DNA from: Actinomycetota bacterium
GTDB lineage: Bacteria; Actinomycetota; Actinomycetes; Nanopelagicales; Nanopelagicaceae
Length of the DNA: 64,000 bases
Direction of reading: 5' to 3'
Assembly (NCBI GenBank): GCA_015660815.1
Contig: JACSDF010000001.1
Location: forward strand, 51,076-115,075
The notes under the pieces are model-generated. The model had not been told where the DNA came from and made no database searches. It was given only the letters and a program-made list of their open reading frames with translations. The position numbers and the translations under genes were made by a program. Every line of letters starts with the position of its first letter. Within the stretch, counting starts at the first letter, position 1. Shown in pieces: positions 1-9,947 of this stretch.

Positions 1-447
1 GGACAAGCGAAAATTTGGCCTGATAGAGGTTTTAAAGGGAAATCAACTTTTCGCACCTCAGAGACCCAACGCCTTAAAGCCGTGGAGTTTGCAAAGAAAC
101 AAGTTTTAGCTCGCAAGCCTTATGTGTGGGGTGATGAGGGACCAAATTCTTTTGACTGCTCAGGTCTTGTTTATGCCGCGTATAGATTCGCTGGGCTTGG
201 CTGGCCAAATTGGGATCGACTTAACTCGGCGCTTTATTCGGGTTATACGATGCATGTTTCACTCAATGCTCTAGTGCCTGGGGATCTATTGTTTTATTCG
301 TACAAGGGCACAATTTCAACTATTCACCACATTACGATCTATGCCGGTAACGGAATGATGTGGGAGGCAAATTCAAAAAATGCAGGCTTGTTGTACTCAA
401 ATATTTATAGTGTCAAGGGCCTTATGCCTTTTGGTGGTCGGGTCTAG
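1..447 (+). CDS. NlpC/P60-family cell-wall hydrolase, C-terminal part (5' end outside window)
   Basis: Frame is open from base 1 to the listed start at 82 (GQAKIWPDRGFKGKSTFRTSETQRLKA|VEFAKKQ). NlpC/P60 catalytic Cys motif DCSGLVYAAYRFAG and His motif IHHITIYAGNGMMWEA. Confidence 0.88.
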   Translation, partial: GQAKIWPDRGFKGKSTFRTSETQRLKAVEFAKKQVLARKPYVWGDEGPNSFDCSGLVYAAYRFAGLGWPNWDRLNSALYSGYTMHVSLNALVPGDLLFYSYKGTISTIHHITIYAGNGMMWEANSKNAGLLYSNIYSVKGLMPFGGRV

Positions 448-456
448 TCTTAACAT

Positions 457-1413
457 ATGGAATCAAGTACACCGGCAATTAGGAGTGCAGTTAGAAGCAT
501 TCTCGAAACATTTGAAGCCGGTGATTTAATAATTGTCGCGGTTTCAGGTGGGGCTGATTCTTTAGCTCTTGCATACGCTCTCTCGCTGGAAGTACCAAAG
601 TTTGCTATCCAACTTCACGCGGTAACCATTGATCACCAACTTCAATCTGAATCTGGGGTTCAGGCTTTCAAAGTTGCTGAACAAATGAAATCCCTCGGTG
701 TTGAAACCACAATTGAAAAGATTTCAGTCGAAATCACTGATGGGTTAGAAGCATCTGCGCGCAGAGCAAGATATGCGGCATTGGATTCGGTAGGTACCGC
801 ATTGAATGCAGCGGCAATCTTTTTGGGACATACACGCGATGATCAGGCCGAAAGCGTTTTGCTAGGTCTGGCACGTGGCTCAGGTACTCGCTCACTTTCA
901 GGTATGGCGGCAAGGAATGGAAAATATATTCGACCACTACTTTCTATTACACGCGAACAAACCGTGAGCATGTGTCAAGAGGCTGGTTTATTGGCATGGA
1001 CCGATCCCCATAATTCAGATTTAAACTTTGCGCGAGTTCGTGTCCGAATGCAAGCGATCCCTATCCTTGAAAAGACGATCGGGCCTGGAATTTCTGATGC
1101 GCTTGCTCGGAGCGCCGAGCTTTTGCGCCACGATGCAGATGCCCTTGATGCTTGGGCGGAGCGAGAAATCAAGCAGATGGATTTGAGTGATTTAGCATGT
1201 GATTACTTAGCTAATCTGCCTCGGGCTATCCGAAGTCGGATCATTCGGGCGGCAATTTATGCTGCAGGAGCTCCATCGGGCTCGATTTCCGCTGACCATG
1301 TGGGCTCAATTGAGGCGTTAATCACTGCCTGGAGCGGGCAAGGGGCCGCTCACCTGCCCGGTGGTGTGAAGGTTGAGCGTTTTTCGGGCAGACTTTCGCT
1401 CTTACGTATCTGA
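457..1413 (+). CDS. tilS: tRNA(Ile)-lysidine synthase
   Basis: N-terminal PP-loop VAVSGGADSLALAYAL, GHTRDDQAE; directly upstream of hpt-ftsH as in other Actinobacteria. Confidence 0.93.
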   Translation: MESSTPAIRSAVRSILETFEAGDLIIVAVSGGADSLALAYALSLEVPKFAIQLHAVTIDHQLQSESGVQAFKVAEQMKSLGVETTIEKISVEITDGLEASARRARYAALDSVGTALNAAAIFLGHTRDDQAESVLLGLARGSGTRSLSGMAARNGKYIRPLLSITREQTVSMCQEAGLLAWTDPHNSDLNFARVRVRMQAIPILEKTIGPGISDALARSAELLRHDADALDAWAEREIKQMDLSDLACDYLANLPRAIRSRIIRAAIYAAGAPSGSISADHVGSIEALITAWSGQGAAHLPGGVKVERFSGRLSLLRI

Positions 1414-1429
1414 CCCAAAGGGAGCCCTC

Positions 1430-1981
1430 GTGGATTTAGCTGGAGTTGCACATGAGATCGAGCGCGTTGTCGTCACTGAAGAAGAGTTGCAAGCAAAGAT
1501 AAAAGAGCTTGCCGCGCGCGTTGATAAAGATTACGAAGGAAGAGATCTTTTATTGATTGGTGTTCTCAAAGGTGCCGTAATGGCAGTGGCCGATATTTCA
1601 CGTGCAATGCAACGCCACGTCGAAATGGATTGGATGGCCGTTTCATCATATGGATCTGGAACAAAATCTAGTGGAGTAGTCCGAATTCTAAAAGATTTAG
1701 ATCGTGACATAACAGGAAGAAATGTTTTAATCATTGAAGACATTGTTGATTCGGGATTAACTCTCTCTTGGCTCAAGGCAAACCTTGAATCGCGAGGAGT
1801 TGGAAGTGTTGAAATTCTTTCAATTTTACGTAAGCCTGAAGCGGCAAAAGTTGATGTGAATGTTAAATATGTCGGATTTGAAATTCCAACAGATTTTGTT
1901 GTTGGGTATGGTCTCGATTTTGATGAAAAATATCGCAACCTTCCATTCATAGGTGTGCTTGCTAAGCACATGTATTCATAG
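1430..1981 (+). CDS. hpt: hypoxanthine phosphoribosyltransferase
   Basis: PRTase motif VLIIEDIVDSGLTLSWL, VGYGLDFDEKYRNLPFIGVL. GTG at 1430 preceded by GGAG fits family N-termini better than the ORF-track start 1373. Confidence 0.92.
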   Translation: MDLAGVAHEIERVVVTEEELQAKIKELAARVDKDYEGRDLLLIGVLKGAVMAVADISRAMQRHVEMDWMAVSSYGSGTKSSGVVRILKDLDRDITGRNVLIIEDIVDSGLTLSWLKANLESRGVGSVEILSILRKPEAAKVDVNVKYVGFEIPTDFVVGYGLDFDEKYRNLPFIGVLAKHMYS

Positions 1982-2009
1982 ATCCTTCAAGAAACGAGAA
2001 ATCCATACT

Positions 2010-4079
2010 ATGTCAGCGACTAAGCCTCCCGTAAAAAAGAAAGAAAAAATTAGCCCACTGAAAAAAAGTTTTACAGGAGGCTCATCTTCCAAGAAACCTA
2101 CTACCCGCACAAGTCAAATATTTCGGGGACCACTTTTTTGGATTCTGGTCGCTATCTTTGCAGTCACCATCTTCGGTCAAATTACATCTGCGGGAAATCG
2201 TTACGCTCAAATTGAAACATCTCAAGCGTTAGATGCAATTTCTCAGTCAAATGTGGAGTCTGCCGAAGTTGTTGATAAAGATCAAAAGCTTCGCTTAATC
2301 TTAAAGCCCGGCTCAACAATTGATGGTGAGAGCAAAGTAGAAGCTTCGTATGTTGCTAACCAAGAGCCAACAATTATTGATGCACTTACCTCTAATCCAC
2401 CCTCAAAAGGCTGGAATGTACGCGTCCCATCCCAATCACTCCTTGTTTCATTTCTCTTTTCAATCATTCCATTTTTATTAATTGGTTTTCTCTTTTTTTG
2501 GATGATGAGCCGTGCGCAGGGGGGTGGCAATAAAGTCTTCCAATTTGGTAAATCTCGCGCAAAGCTTCAGAGTAATGATGTACCACAAACCACCTTCAAA
2601 GATGTTGCAGGTGCAGAAGAAGCAATTGCTGAACTCCAGGAGATCAAGGATTTTCTAGCAAATCCCGATAAATACGGAGCACTTGGTGCGAAAATTCCAA
2701 AGGGCGTGTTGCTATTTGGCCCTCCAGGAACTGGAAAGACTCTACTTGCACGTGCCGTTGCAGGAGAAGCGGGAGTACCTTTTTACTCAATTTCAGGATC
2801 TGACTTTGTAGAAATGTTTGTTGGTGTCGGTGCTGCGCGCGTACGCGACTTATTTACGCAGGCAAAATCAAATGCTCCAGCAATAGTTTTTGTTGACGAG
2901 ATCGATGCAGTTGGACGCCAGCGCGGTGCCGGTATGGGTGGCGGACATGATGAGCGCGAACAGACGCTCAACCAACTCTTAGTTGAGATGGATGGCTTTG
3001 AAGAAAATACCCAGGTAATTTTGATTGCTGCAACCAATAGGCCAGATGTTTTAGATCCTGCACTGCTTCGTCCTGGGCGTTTTGATCGTCAAATTGCCGT
3101 GGATCGACCGGATTTAAAGGGGAGAGAAGCAATCTTGGCCGTTCACGCGAAAAATAAGCCGTTGAGTAGTGATGTCAAACTTATTGATTATGCACGTCGA
3201 ACTCCAGGTTTTACTGGTGCCGATCTCGCAAATGTACTCAACGAGGCGGCGCTCTTAACTGCTCGAGAGGAAAAGAAATTAATTTCAAATACCGAGCTTG
3301 ACGAAGCCATTGATCGAGTGATGGCCGGGCCGCAACGCAAGTCACGCATTATGAGTGATGATGAACGTCGAGTGACGGCGTATCACGAAGGCGGACATGC
3401 ATTAGTTGCGCATGCTCTTCCGCACACAGATCCGGTTCATAAAATTACTATTATGCCGCGTGGTCGAGCACTTGGTTACACAATGATTCTCCCCGATGAG
3501 GATCGATACTCAACCACGCGAAATCAACTTCTAGATCAGTTGGCCTATTCTCTTGGCGGTCGTGCAGCCGAGGAATTGATTTTTCATGATCCATCAACAG
3601 GTGCTTCAAACGACATCGAAAAAGCAACGGCATTGGCACGCGCAATGGTCACCCAATATGGAATGACTGAAGCAATTGGTGCTATTAAGTTAGGTGCAAA
3701 TAGTGATGCACCATTTATGGGTCGTGATTATGGACATCAGCGTGATTATTCGGAGAGTCTTGCCGGTTTAGTCGATAGTGAGATCCGCAAACTCATTGAG
3801 AATGCACATCAAGAGGCCTTTGATATTTTGGTGGCAAATCGCGAAATTTTGGATGAAATGGTCCTAGTACTACTTGAAAAAGAGACAATCAATAAGGATG
3901 AAATTGCAGAGATATTTAAGAAAGTTAAATCAGTTACTGCTCGTCCAGCTTGGACTGGTTCGATTACTCGTCTTCCATCGGATCAACCACCAGTGGAGGT
4001 TCCAGTGCGAGTAGATGAACCTGTTGAAGAAGTGAAGAAGACTACACGTCGTAAGAAGGCTACAAGTGTCGATAAGTAA
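2010..4079 (+). CDS. ftsH: ATP-dependent zinc metalloprotease FtsH
   Basis: Walker [12 protein letters not shown] region, HEGGH zinc motif; in-frame ATG at 2010 ([11 protein letters not shown]) preferred over 1953, which overlaps hpt. Confidence 0.95.
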   Translation: MSATKPPVKKKEKISPLKKSFTGGSSSKKPTTRTSQIFRGPLFWILVAIFAVTIFGQITSAGNRYAQIETSQALDAISQSNVESAEVVDKDQKLRLILKPGSTIDGESKVEASYVANQEPTIIDALTSNPPSKGWNVRVPSQSLLVSFLFSIIPFLLIGFLFFWMMSRAQGGGNKVFQFGKSRAKLQSNDVPQTTFKDVAGAEEAIAELQEIKDFLANPDKYGALGAKIPKGVLLFGPPGTGKTLLARAVAGEAGVPFYSISGSDFVEMFVGVGAARVRDLFTQAKSNAPAIVFVDEIDAVGRQRGAGMGGGHDEREQTLNQLLVEMDGFEENTQVILIAATNRPDVLDPALLRPGRFDRQIAVDRPDLKGREAILAVHAKNKPLSSDVKLIDYARRTPGFTGADLANVLNEAALLTAREEKKLISNTELDEAIDRVMAGPQRKSRIMSDDERRVTAYHEGGHALVAHALPHTDPVHKITIMPRGRALGYTMILPDEDRYSTTRNQLLDQLAYSLGGRAAEELIFHDPSTGASNDIEKATALARAMVTQYGMTEAIGAIKLGANSDAPFMGRDYGHQRDYSESLAGLVDSEIRKLIENAHQEAFDILVANREILDEMVLVLLEKETINKDEIAEIFKKVKSVTARPAWTGSITRLPSDQPPVEVPVRVDEPVEEVKKTTRRKKATSVDK

Positions 4080-4668
4080 AGTCTCTATTAATGATGGACG
4101 CGCATCTGGACCTTATGATCAGGAACGAGCTGAGCGTGCAGTGCGCGAACTCTTATTAGCTTTAGGTGAAGATCCAGATAGAGAGGGTTTAGTAGATACT
4201 CCGGCACGTGTTGCTCGTGCGATGAAGGAAAATTTTGGCGGCCTCTGGCAAGCCCCTGAAGATGTGCTGACAACAACTTTTGATATCGGTCATGAAGAGT
4301 TAGTGATAGTTAGAGATATAGAAGTTTTTTCACATTGCGAACATCACCTGACTCCATTTCATGGCGTTGCACATATTGGATATATTCCTCGCGGTAAAAT
4401 CACCGGTCTTTCAAAGTTAGCCCGGCTCGTCGATGTTTATGCAAAACGTCCTCAAGTGCAAGAGCGTTTAACTACTCAAATCGCCGATGCTCTTGTTGAA
4501 ATTCTCGACCCACTGGGAGTTATTGTCATTATTGATTGTGAGCATTTGTGTATGTCGATGCGCGGAGTCAAAAAGTCACAGGCTAGAACAACCACTAGCG
4601 CGGTTCGTGGCGCGTTATTAAATGCTGCTACACGTGCAGAGGCAATTAGTCTTATTACAAATCGGTAA
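4066..4668 (+). CDS. folE: GTP cyclohydrolase I
   Basis: [44 protein letters not shown]; 14-bp overlap with ftsH. Confidence 0.95.
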   Translation: MSISKVSINDGRASGPYDQERAERAVRELLLALGEDPDREGLVDTPARVARAMKENFGGLWQAPEDVLTTTFDIGHEELVIVRDIEVFSHCEHHLTPFHGVAHIGYIPRGKITGLSKLARLVDVYAKRPQVQERLTTQIADALVEILDPLGVIVIIDCEHLCMSMRGVKKSQARTTTSAVRGALLNAATRAEAISLITNR

Positions 4669-4673
4669 ACACG

Positions 4674-5429
4674 ATGTTAGTTATGGGAATTCTCAATATA
4701 ACCCCTGACTCATTTGCCGATGGTGGACGCTATGACTCTTTTAACAAGGCAGTGGAGCGCGCACGCGAAATGATTCTTGAGGGCGTTGACATCATCGATA
4801 TCGGAGGCGAATCAACACGTCCTGGCGCTGATCGCGTGAGTGAGGCAGAAGAGTTAGCGCGTGTAATTCCCGTTATAACTGAACTCGCTAAGGATGGAGT
4901 ACAACTTAGTATCGACACTATGCGCGCAAGCACAGCAAGAGCTGCGATAGCCGCCGGGGCGCACATTATTAATGATGTGAGTGGGGGATTATCAGATCCA
5001 GAGATGCTCGCGACTGCGGCAGAGCTAAAAACTCCCTACATTGCAATGCACTGGCGAGGACAATCTAAAGAGATGAACGCAATGGCCATTTACCACGATG
5101 TTGTTCGCGAAGTTATCGCTGAACTTCAGGGGAGAATTACTGCCGCGTTGGATGCAGGAATCAGTCATGACAAATTAATAATTGATCCGGGTATTGGGTT
5201 TGCTAAAGATGCACACCACAACTGGGAGATTATTGATCACATTGAAGAGTTTGTAGAGCTTGGATATCCAGTATTAGTCGGTGCTTCACGTAAACGCTTC
5301 TTGGGAGGGGATACGCCCGATGAACGCGAAGCGGCAAGTATCGCCCTAACAAAGCGCCTCTCTACAACAGGCATTTGGGGAGTTAGAGTTCACTCTGTGA
5401 AGCCCCATAAAGATGTGATATCGATATGA
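4674..5429 (+). CDS. folP: dihydropteroate synthase
   Basis: MGILNITPDSFADGG, DIGGESTRPGA, IIDPGIGFAKD, VGASRKRFLG. Confidence 0.95.
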   Translation: MLVMGILNITPDSFADGGRYDSFNKAVERAREMILEGVDIIDIGGESTRPGADRVSEAEELARVIPVITELAKDGVQLSIDTMRASTARAAIAAGAHIINDVSGGLSDPEMLATAAELKTPYIAMHWRGQSKEMNAMAIYHDVVREVIAELQGRITAALDAGISHDKLIIDPGIGFAKDAHHNWEIIDHIEEFVELGYPVLVGASRKRFLGGDTPDEREAASIALTKRLSTTGIWGVRVHSVKPHKDVISI

Positions 5430-5788
5430 GCGATCAAATTCTACTTACTGGAGTCTATGGCTTTGGATACCACGGCCTCTTCGAGCATGAGCGCACGAAT
5501 GGTCAAGATTTCTTTGTAGATGTAGTTTTAAATGTTGATCTTCAAGCGGTGTCGCAAAGTGATTCTATTGATGACACAGTTAATTACGCCGAGATCACCG
5601 ATTTGGTAGTCACTGAAATTACAACTAATCCAGTATCTCTTATTGAAAAACTTGCTGGCCGCATTGCTGAGCGAATTTTAAATTCATATTCAAGAGTTGA
5701 TTCTGTCTCAGTTACAGTCCACAAACCTCAGGCACCAGTATCTGCCTCGCTAAAAGATATTGCGGTGCAGATTACTCGAACTCGATGA
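5426..5788 (+). CDS. folB: dihydroneopterin aldolase
   Basis: GVYGFGYHGLFEHERTNGQDFFVDV; between folP and folK with 4-bp overlaps. Confidence 0.93.
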   Translation: MSDQILLTGVYGFGYHGLFEHERTNGQDFFVDVVLNVDLQAVSQSDSIDDTVNYAEITDLVVTEITTNPVSLIEKLAGRIAERILNSYSRVDSVSVTVHKPQAPVSASLKDIAVQITRTR

Positions 5789-6240
5789 AAGCGGTTATTG
5801 CTTTAGGTGCCAATATTGGCAATCCATTGGAGAATTTAGAAATAGCTTTATCACTTTTGCGAGAGTCCACCAAAGTTATTAGTGTTTCTTCGTTCTACAA
5901 AACTGCACCAGTTGGTGGGCCTGCACAACCCGATTATCTAAATGCAGTATGCATTATTGAGAGCGAACTCCCCGCTTTGGATTTACTCTCCCTTTTGCAG
6001 GGCATCGAAAAAAGCCTAGGTCGTGAGCGAAGTGAACATTGGGGACCACGAACAATCGATTTAGATCTCATCCAATTTGGGGGACTTTTGAGTAAGAGTA
6101 CTGAGTTAGAGCTCCCGCACCCCCGTGCGCACGAGCGCAGATTTGTATTGGAGCCCTGGCTTGAAATTGATTCCGATGCAGTTTTACTTTCTCATGGCCG
6201 CGTCGATCAACTTTTGGCGCAATTGCCGCTTAACCCTTAA
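5785..6240 (+). CDS. folK: 2-amino-4-hydroxy-6-hydroxymethyldihydropteridine pyrophosphokinase
   Basis: ALGANIGNPLENL, GPRTIDLDLIQFG, PHPRAHERRFVLEP. Confidence 0.95.
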   Translation: MKAVIALGANIGNPLENLEIALSLLRESTKVISVSSFYKTAPVGGPAQPDYLNAVCIIESELPALDLLSLLQGIEKSLGRERSEHWGPRTIDLDLIQFGGLLSKSTELELPHPRAHERRFVLEPWLEIDSDAVLLSHGRVDQLLAQLPLNP

Positions 6241-6282
6241 ACTTTTATTACTTCGCCCGGTACCTGAAAGGACTGGAGCCAC

Positions 6283-7032
6283 ATGAGCGTATTAGTGCCA
6301 ACGATGGGCGCCCTGCATAAGGGTCACCAAGCGTTAATTAAACGCGCACGAAGTATGAGCCAAGATGTTGTAGTTAGCATTTTTGTTAATCCCCTGCAGT
6401 TTGAAAGCGCCGATGATGTTGCCGCATATCCTCGTAGCCCCGAACGAGATATTCAATTAGCAACACTGGCTGGTGCGACTGAGGTTTGGATGCCAGATTA
6501 CGAAGAAATTTATCCAAGCCAGATTAATCCGTTAAAAGCAAGTGCAATTGGCGAACTCTATGAAGGAAAATCTCGGCCAGGTCATTTTGACGGCGTAGTA
6601 ACCGTTGTAAGCCGTCTATTTGAAATCGTAAAACCAGAGGCAGCGGTCTTTGGTGAGAAAGATTTCCAGCAGCTTCAGATTATTAGAGCGATGGATAGTG
6701 GAGTTGAAATCATCGGTGTTCCAACAGTGCGCGAGTTTGATGGTTTAGCACTTTCTTCTCGAAATGTACGTTTGAGTGAAACCGGTCGAGTAAGTGCAAA
6801 TGTGATTTATCGAGCCATGGCTGCAGCTCGATTAGCACCTACCATTGCAATCGCGCAAGAGATTATCGATACAACAATTTCTACAGATACCGGATTCAGA
6901 TGTGATTATGCAGCAATTATCGATGAGGAGAATTTCTCTCTTGCATCAGATTTAACAAAACACAAGCGTGCAATTATCGCCGGTTGGATCGATGGTGTGC
7001 GTTTAATAGATAATATGCGAATGGGTGCCTAA
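6283..7032 (+). CDS. panC: pantoate-beta-alanine ligase, N-terminally short
   Basis: VPTMGALHKGHQALI, VSIFVNPLQF, GEKDFQQL, SSRNVRLS. In-frame TGA at 6265-6267 prevents a longer N-terminus. Confidence 0.9.
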   Translation: MSVLVPTMGALHKGHQALIKRARSMSQDVVVSIFVNPLQFESADDVAAYPRSPERDIQLATLAGATEVWMPDYEEIYPSQINPLKASAIGELYEGKSRPGHFDGVVTVVSRLFEIVKPEAAVFGEKDFQQLQIIRAMDSGVEIIGVPTVREFDGLALSSRNVRLSETGRVSANVIYRAMAAARLAPTIAIAQEIIDTTISTDTGFRCDYAAIIDEENFSLASDLTKHKRAIIAGWIDGVRLIDNMRMGA

Positions 7033-7796
7033 TGCTACTGACAATCGATGTGGGAAATACAAATACTGTTCTTGGAATTTTTGAAGAGGAAAATCTAATT
7101 CGTTCGTGGCGGGTAAAGACAGATCCGCGAAGTACTGCCGATGAGCTTTGGCTGCAGTATCGCTCTTTAGTTGAGGATTTTACCGTTACAGGCCTGTCTA
7201 TCTGTTCAACTGTTCCAGCAACGCTTCGCGAACTTCGAAGCATGATTGATGATTATTTTTCCGATGTTCGAACAACAATTGTTGAGCCAGGCATAAAAAC
7301 CGGAGTCCCATTACTAGTAGATAATCCAAAGGAGATTGGTGCAGATCGAATCGTAAATACGCTAGCAGCTCACACAATTTTTGGAGGTCCGGCTATCGTT
7401 GTGGATTTTGGAACATCAACAAATCTCGATGTTGTATCACCCAAAGGAGAGTTCTTGGGTGGCGCTCTGGCACCCGGGATAGAGATTTCAGTAGATGCAT
7501 TAGCCGCTCGCGCTGCACAGTTACGTAAAGTCGAGTTAGTTCGACCTAAAAATGTAATCGGTAAAAATACTGTCGAAGCTTTACAATCGGGCACTATTTT
7601 CGGCTTTGCAGGCCAAGTTGATGGCCTAGTTGACCGAATATGCGCTGAGTTAGCCCAGTCATATTCCGGTACGCCAAAAGTTATTGCAACGGGCGGATTA
7701 GCACCATTAATTATTGGGGTTTCAGAAACTATTACCGATCACGAACCAGATTTAACACTCATTGGTCTTCGTTTAATTCACGAACGAAATGCATGA
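7032..7796 (+). CDS. coaX: type III pantothenate kinase
   Basis: MLLTIDVGNTNTVLGIF, VDFGTSTNLDVV, GGALAPGIEIS; 1-base overlap with the panC stop. Confidence 0.93.
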   Translation: MLLTIDVGNTNTVLGIFEEENLIRSWRVKTDPRSTADELWLQYRSLVEDFTVTGLSICSTVPATLRELRSMIDDYFSDVRTTIVEPGIKTGVPLLVDNPKEIGADRIVNTLAAHTIFGGPAIVVDFGTSTNLDVVSPKGEFLGGALAPGIEISVDALAARAAQLRKVELVRPKNVIGKNTVEALQSGTIFGFAGQVDGLVDRICAELAQSYSGTPKVIATGGLAPLIIGVSETITDHEPDLTLIGLRLIHERNA

Positions 7797-7817
7797 GCCG
7801 TTAGACTTCATCCCATT

Positions 7818-9323
7818 ATGAGCGATGAAAATCTAACCCCTGAAGAGGATTTGCCTGAGCAGTTGCGTATTCGTCGCGAAAAAAGGGCGGCGCTCATTGA
7901 AAGCGGCACTGAGCCATACCCCGTTTCTGTGCCAAGGACAAAATCTTTATTAGAAGTTCGAGAATTGCATGCGGGGCTAGAGATTGATTCTACAACGGGT
8001 ATCACTGAAAGTCTCACAGGACGAATAATATTTAAGCGCGATACAGGAAAGCTTTGTTTTGCAACTCTTCGTGAGGGTGATGGCACCGAACTTCAAGCGA
8101 TGTTTTCCCTGGATAAAGTAGGACAAGAATCGATTGATTCTTGGAAATCTGATATTGATTTAGGCGACATAGTTTCCGTTACTGGCGAGATAATTACTTC
8201 TAAACGTGGCGAACTTTCAATCCTTGCTAATTCATGGAAATTGGCATCCAAATCTTTACGGCCCCTACCGAATGATCACAAACCAATGTCAGAAGAAACG
8301 CGCGTTCGTATGCGGTATGTGGATTTAATAGTTCGTCCTGAGGCGCGCGCGAATGCCCGTTTAAGACCGGCAGTTATGACTTCTCTGCGGGATACATTTG
8401 CGAAGGCGAATTTCATCGAAGTCGAAACGCCAATGCTTCAAGTAATGCATGGTGGCGCTACCGCTCGGCCTTTTAAATCATTTTCGAATGCGTACGACAT
8501 GGATCTCTATTTACGTATTGCCCCCGAACTATTTCTAAAACGCTGTGTCGTAGGTGGGATTGAACGCGTATTTGAAATCAATCGTAATTTCCGTAATGAA
8601 GGCGCGGATTCATCACATTCGCCAGAATTTGCCATGATCGAGAGTTATCAGGCCTATGGTGACTGGAAATCAATTGCCGATTTAACACGAACCCTTGTTC
8701 AGAACGCAGCAATGGCAGTTTCTGGTTCTCACATCGTCACACATCACGATGGCCGTCAGGCCGATCTGGGCGGGAAGTGGCGTGAAATCTCGCTGTATGA
8801 AGCCATCTCTGAAGCTGTTGGACAAAACGTTACAGCCCTTACTCCACTGCCGGAGCTAAAAACTATTGCAACACAGCTCGGCATAAAAATTGACCCTAAA
8901 TGGATTACAGGCAAGTTAGCGGAAGAGATTTTCGAGCATGTAGCAAAGGACCAGTTAATTGCACCTACTTTCGTTATGGGTTTCCCTGTCGACACCTCGC
9001 CACTTGTACGTGCACATCGCGATCTTCCAGGTGTTGCCGAAAAATGGGATTTATATGTCGATGGTTTTGAATTAGCTACTGGGTATTCCGAACTAATTGA
9101 TCCAGTAATTCAACGTGAACGTTTAGTCGAGCAATCATCTTTAGGTGCCAAGGGTGATCTTGAAGCGATGCAAGTGGATGAGGATTTTCTACGTGCAATG
9201 GAGTTTGGAATGCCTCCCATGGGTGGAATGGGAATGGGAGTAGATCGTTTACTTATGGCACTCACCGGACTTGGAATTCGTGAAACCATTTTGTTCCCGT
9301 TAGTAAAACCAGAAAGCGATTAA
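7818..9323 (+). CDS. lysS: lysyl-tRNA synthetase (class II)
   Basis: Class II motifs: FRNEGADSSHSPEFAMIESYQAYGD, GMGVDRLLMALTG. Confidence 0.95.
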   Translation: MSDENLTPEEDLPEQLRIRREKRAALIESGTEPYPVSVPRTKSLLEVRELHAGLEIDSTTGITESLTGRIIFKRDTGKLCFATLREGDGTELQAMFSLDKVGQESIDSWKSDIDLGDIVSVTGEIITSKRGELSILANSWKLASKSLRPLPNDHKPMSEETRVRMRYVDLIVRPEARANARLRPAVMTSLRDTFAKANFIEVETPMLQVMHGGATARPFKSFSNAYDMDLYLRIAPELFLKRCVVGGIERVFEINRNFRNEGADSSHSPEFAMIESYQAYGDWKSIADLTRTLVQNAAMAVSGSHIVTHHDGRQADLGGKWREISLYEAISEAVGQNVTALTPLPELKTIATQLGIKIDPKWITGKLAEEIFEHVAKDQLIAPTFVMGFPVDTSPLVRAHRDLPGVAEKWDLYVDGFELATGYSELIDPVIQRERLVEQSSLGAKGDLEAMQVDEDFLRAMEFGMPPMGGMGMGVDRLLMALTGLGIRETILFPLVKPESD

Positions 9324-9325
9324 AA

Positions 9326-9823
9326 ATGCTCGTTATTCGCCCTGCAAAAACCAAAGATGTGAAAGCAATCCGCAAACTTGTCGATACATATGCCGCTCCT
9401 GGTCAAATGCTCTCTAAAGAGACCGTCACGCTTTATGAAAGCGTTCAAGAGTTTATTGTCGCCGAGCGAGATGATGTTTTAGTCGGGTGCGGGGCGTTGC
9501 ATATTCTTTGGGAGGATTTAGCTGAAGTCCGAACCGTTGCAGTTCAGGAGGGCCTACACAATCAGGGGATCGGTCATCAAATTTTGGAGTCAATTATTGA
9601 ACGCGCTCGCGAAGTTGGAGTTGAAAAAATCTTCTGTCTTACATTTCAAACAGAGTTTTTTGGCCGCCACGGTTTCGAAGTAATTGAGGGCACACCAGTT
9701 GCCCCTGATGTCTATGCCGAGCTTTTACGCTCCTATGATGCCGGAGTGGCCGAATTTTTAGATCTTGAATCGGCTAAGCCAAACACGCTTGGAAATACGA
9801 GAATGTTGAAGATTCTGGCCTAG
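9326..9823 (+). CDS. argA: short GNAT-type amino-acid N-acetyltransferase (N-acetylglutamate synthase-like)
   Basis: GNAT fold AEVRTVAVQEGLHNQGIGHQIL; resembles the actinobacterial short NAGS (Rv2747-like): FCLTFQTEFFGRHGFEVIEGTPV. Confidence 0.75.
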   Translation: MLVIRPAKTKDVKAIRKLVDTYAAPGQMLSKETVTLYESVQEFIVAERDDVLVGCGALHILWEDLAEVRTVAVQEGLHNQGIGHQILESIIERAREVGVEKIFCLTFQTEFFGRHGFEVIEGTPVAPDVYAELLRSYDAGVAEFLDLESAKPNTLGNTRMLKILA

Positions 9824-9947
9824 ATATAGGGCTAATGTGGGCATAAAAGCCCCACCACTGGGGTTATAACTATCAAAGCCATTCCGCCTCGCGGCTAAGC
9901 GCCATCAGGTATTAGGCTTAATGAATCGAATAAGAAGGAGTACGCCA

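Noticed and set aside
1373-1429. N-terminal extension of Hpt, and similar upstream extensions of FtsH (1953), ClpC (9921), MenG (39175), NuoI (48332)
   Set aside because: They overlap the upstream gene or lack SD support; internal in-frame starts match family N-termini better.
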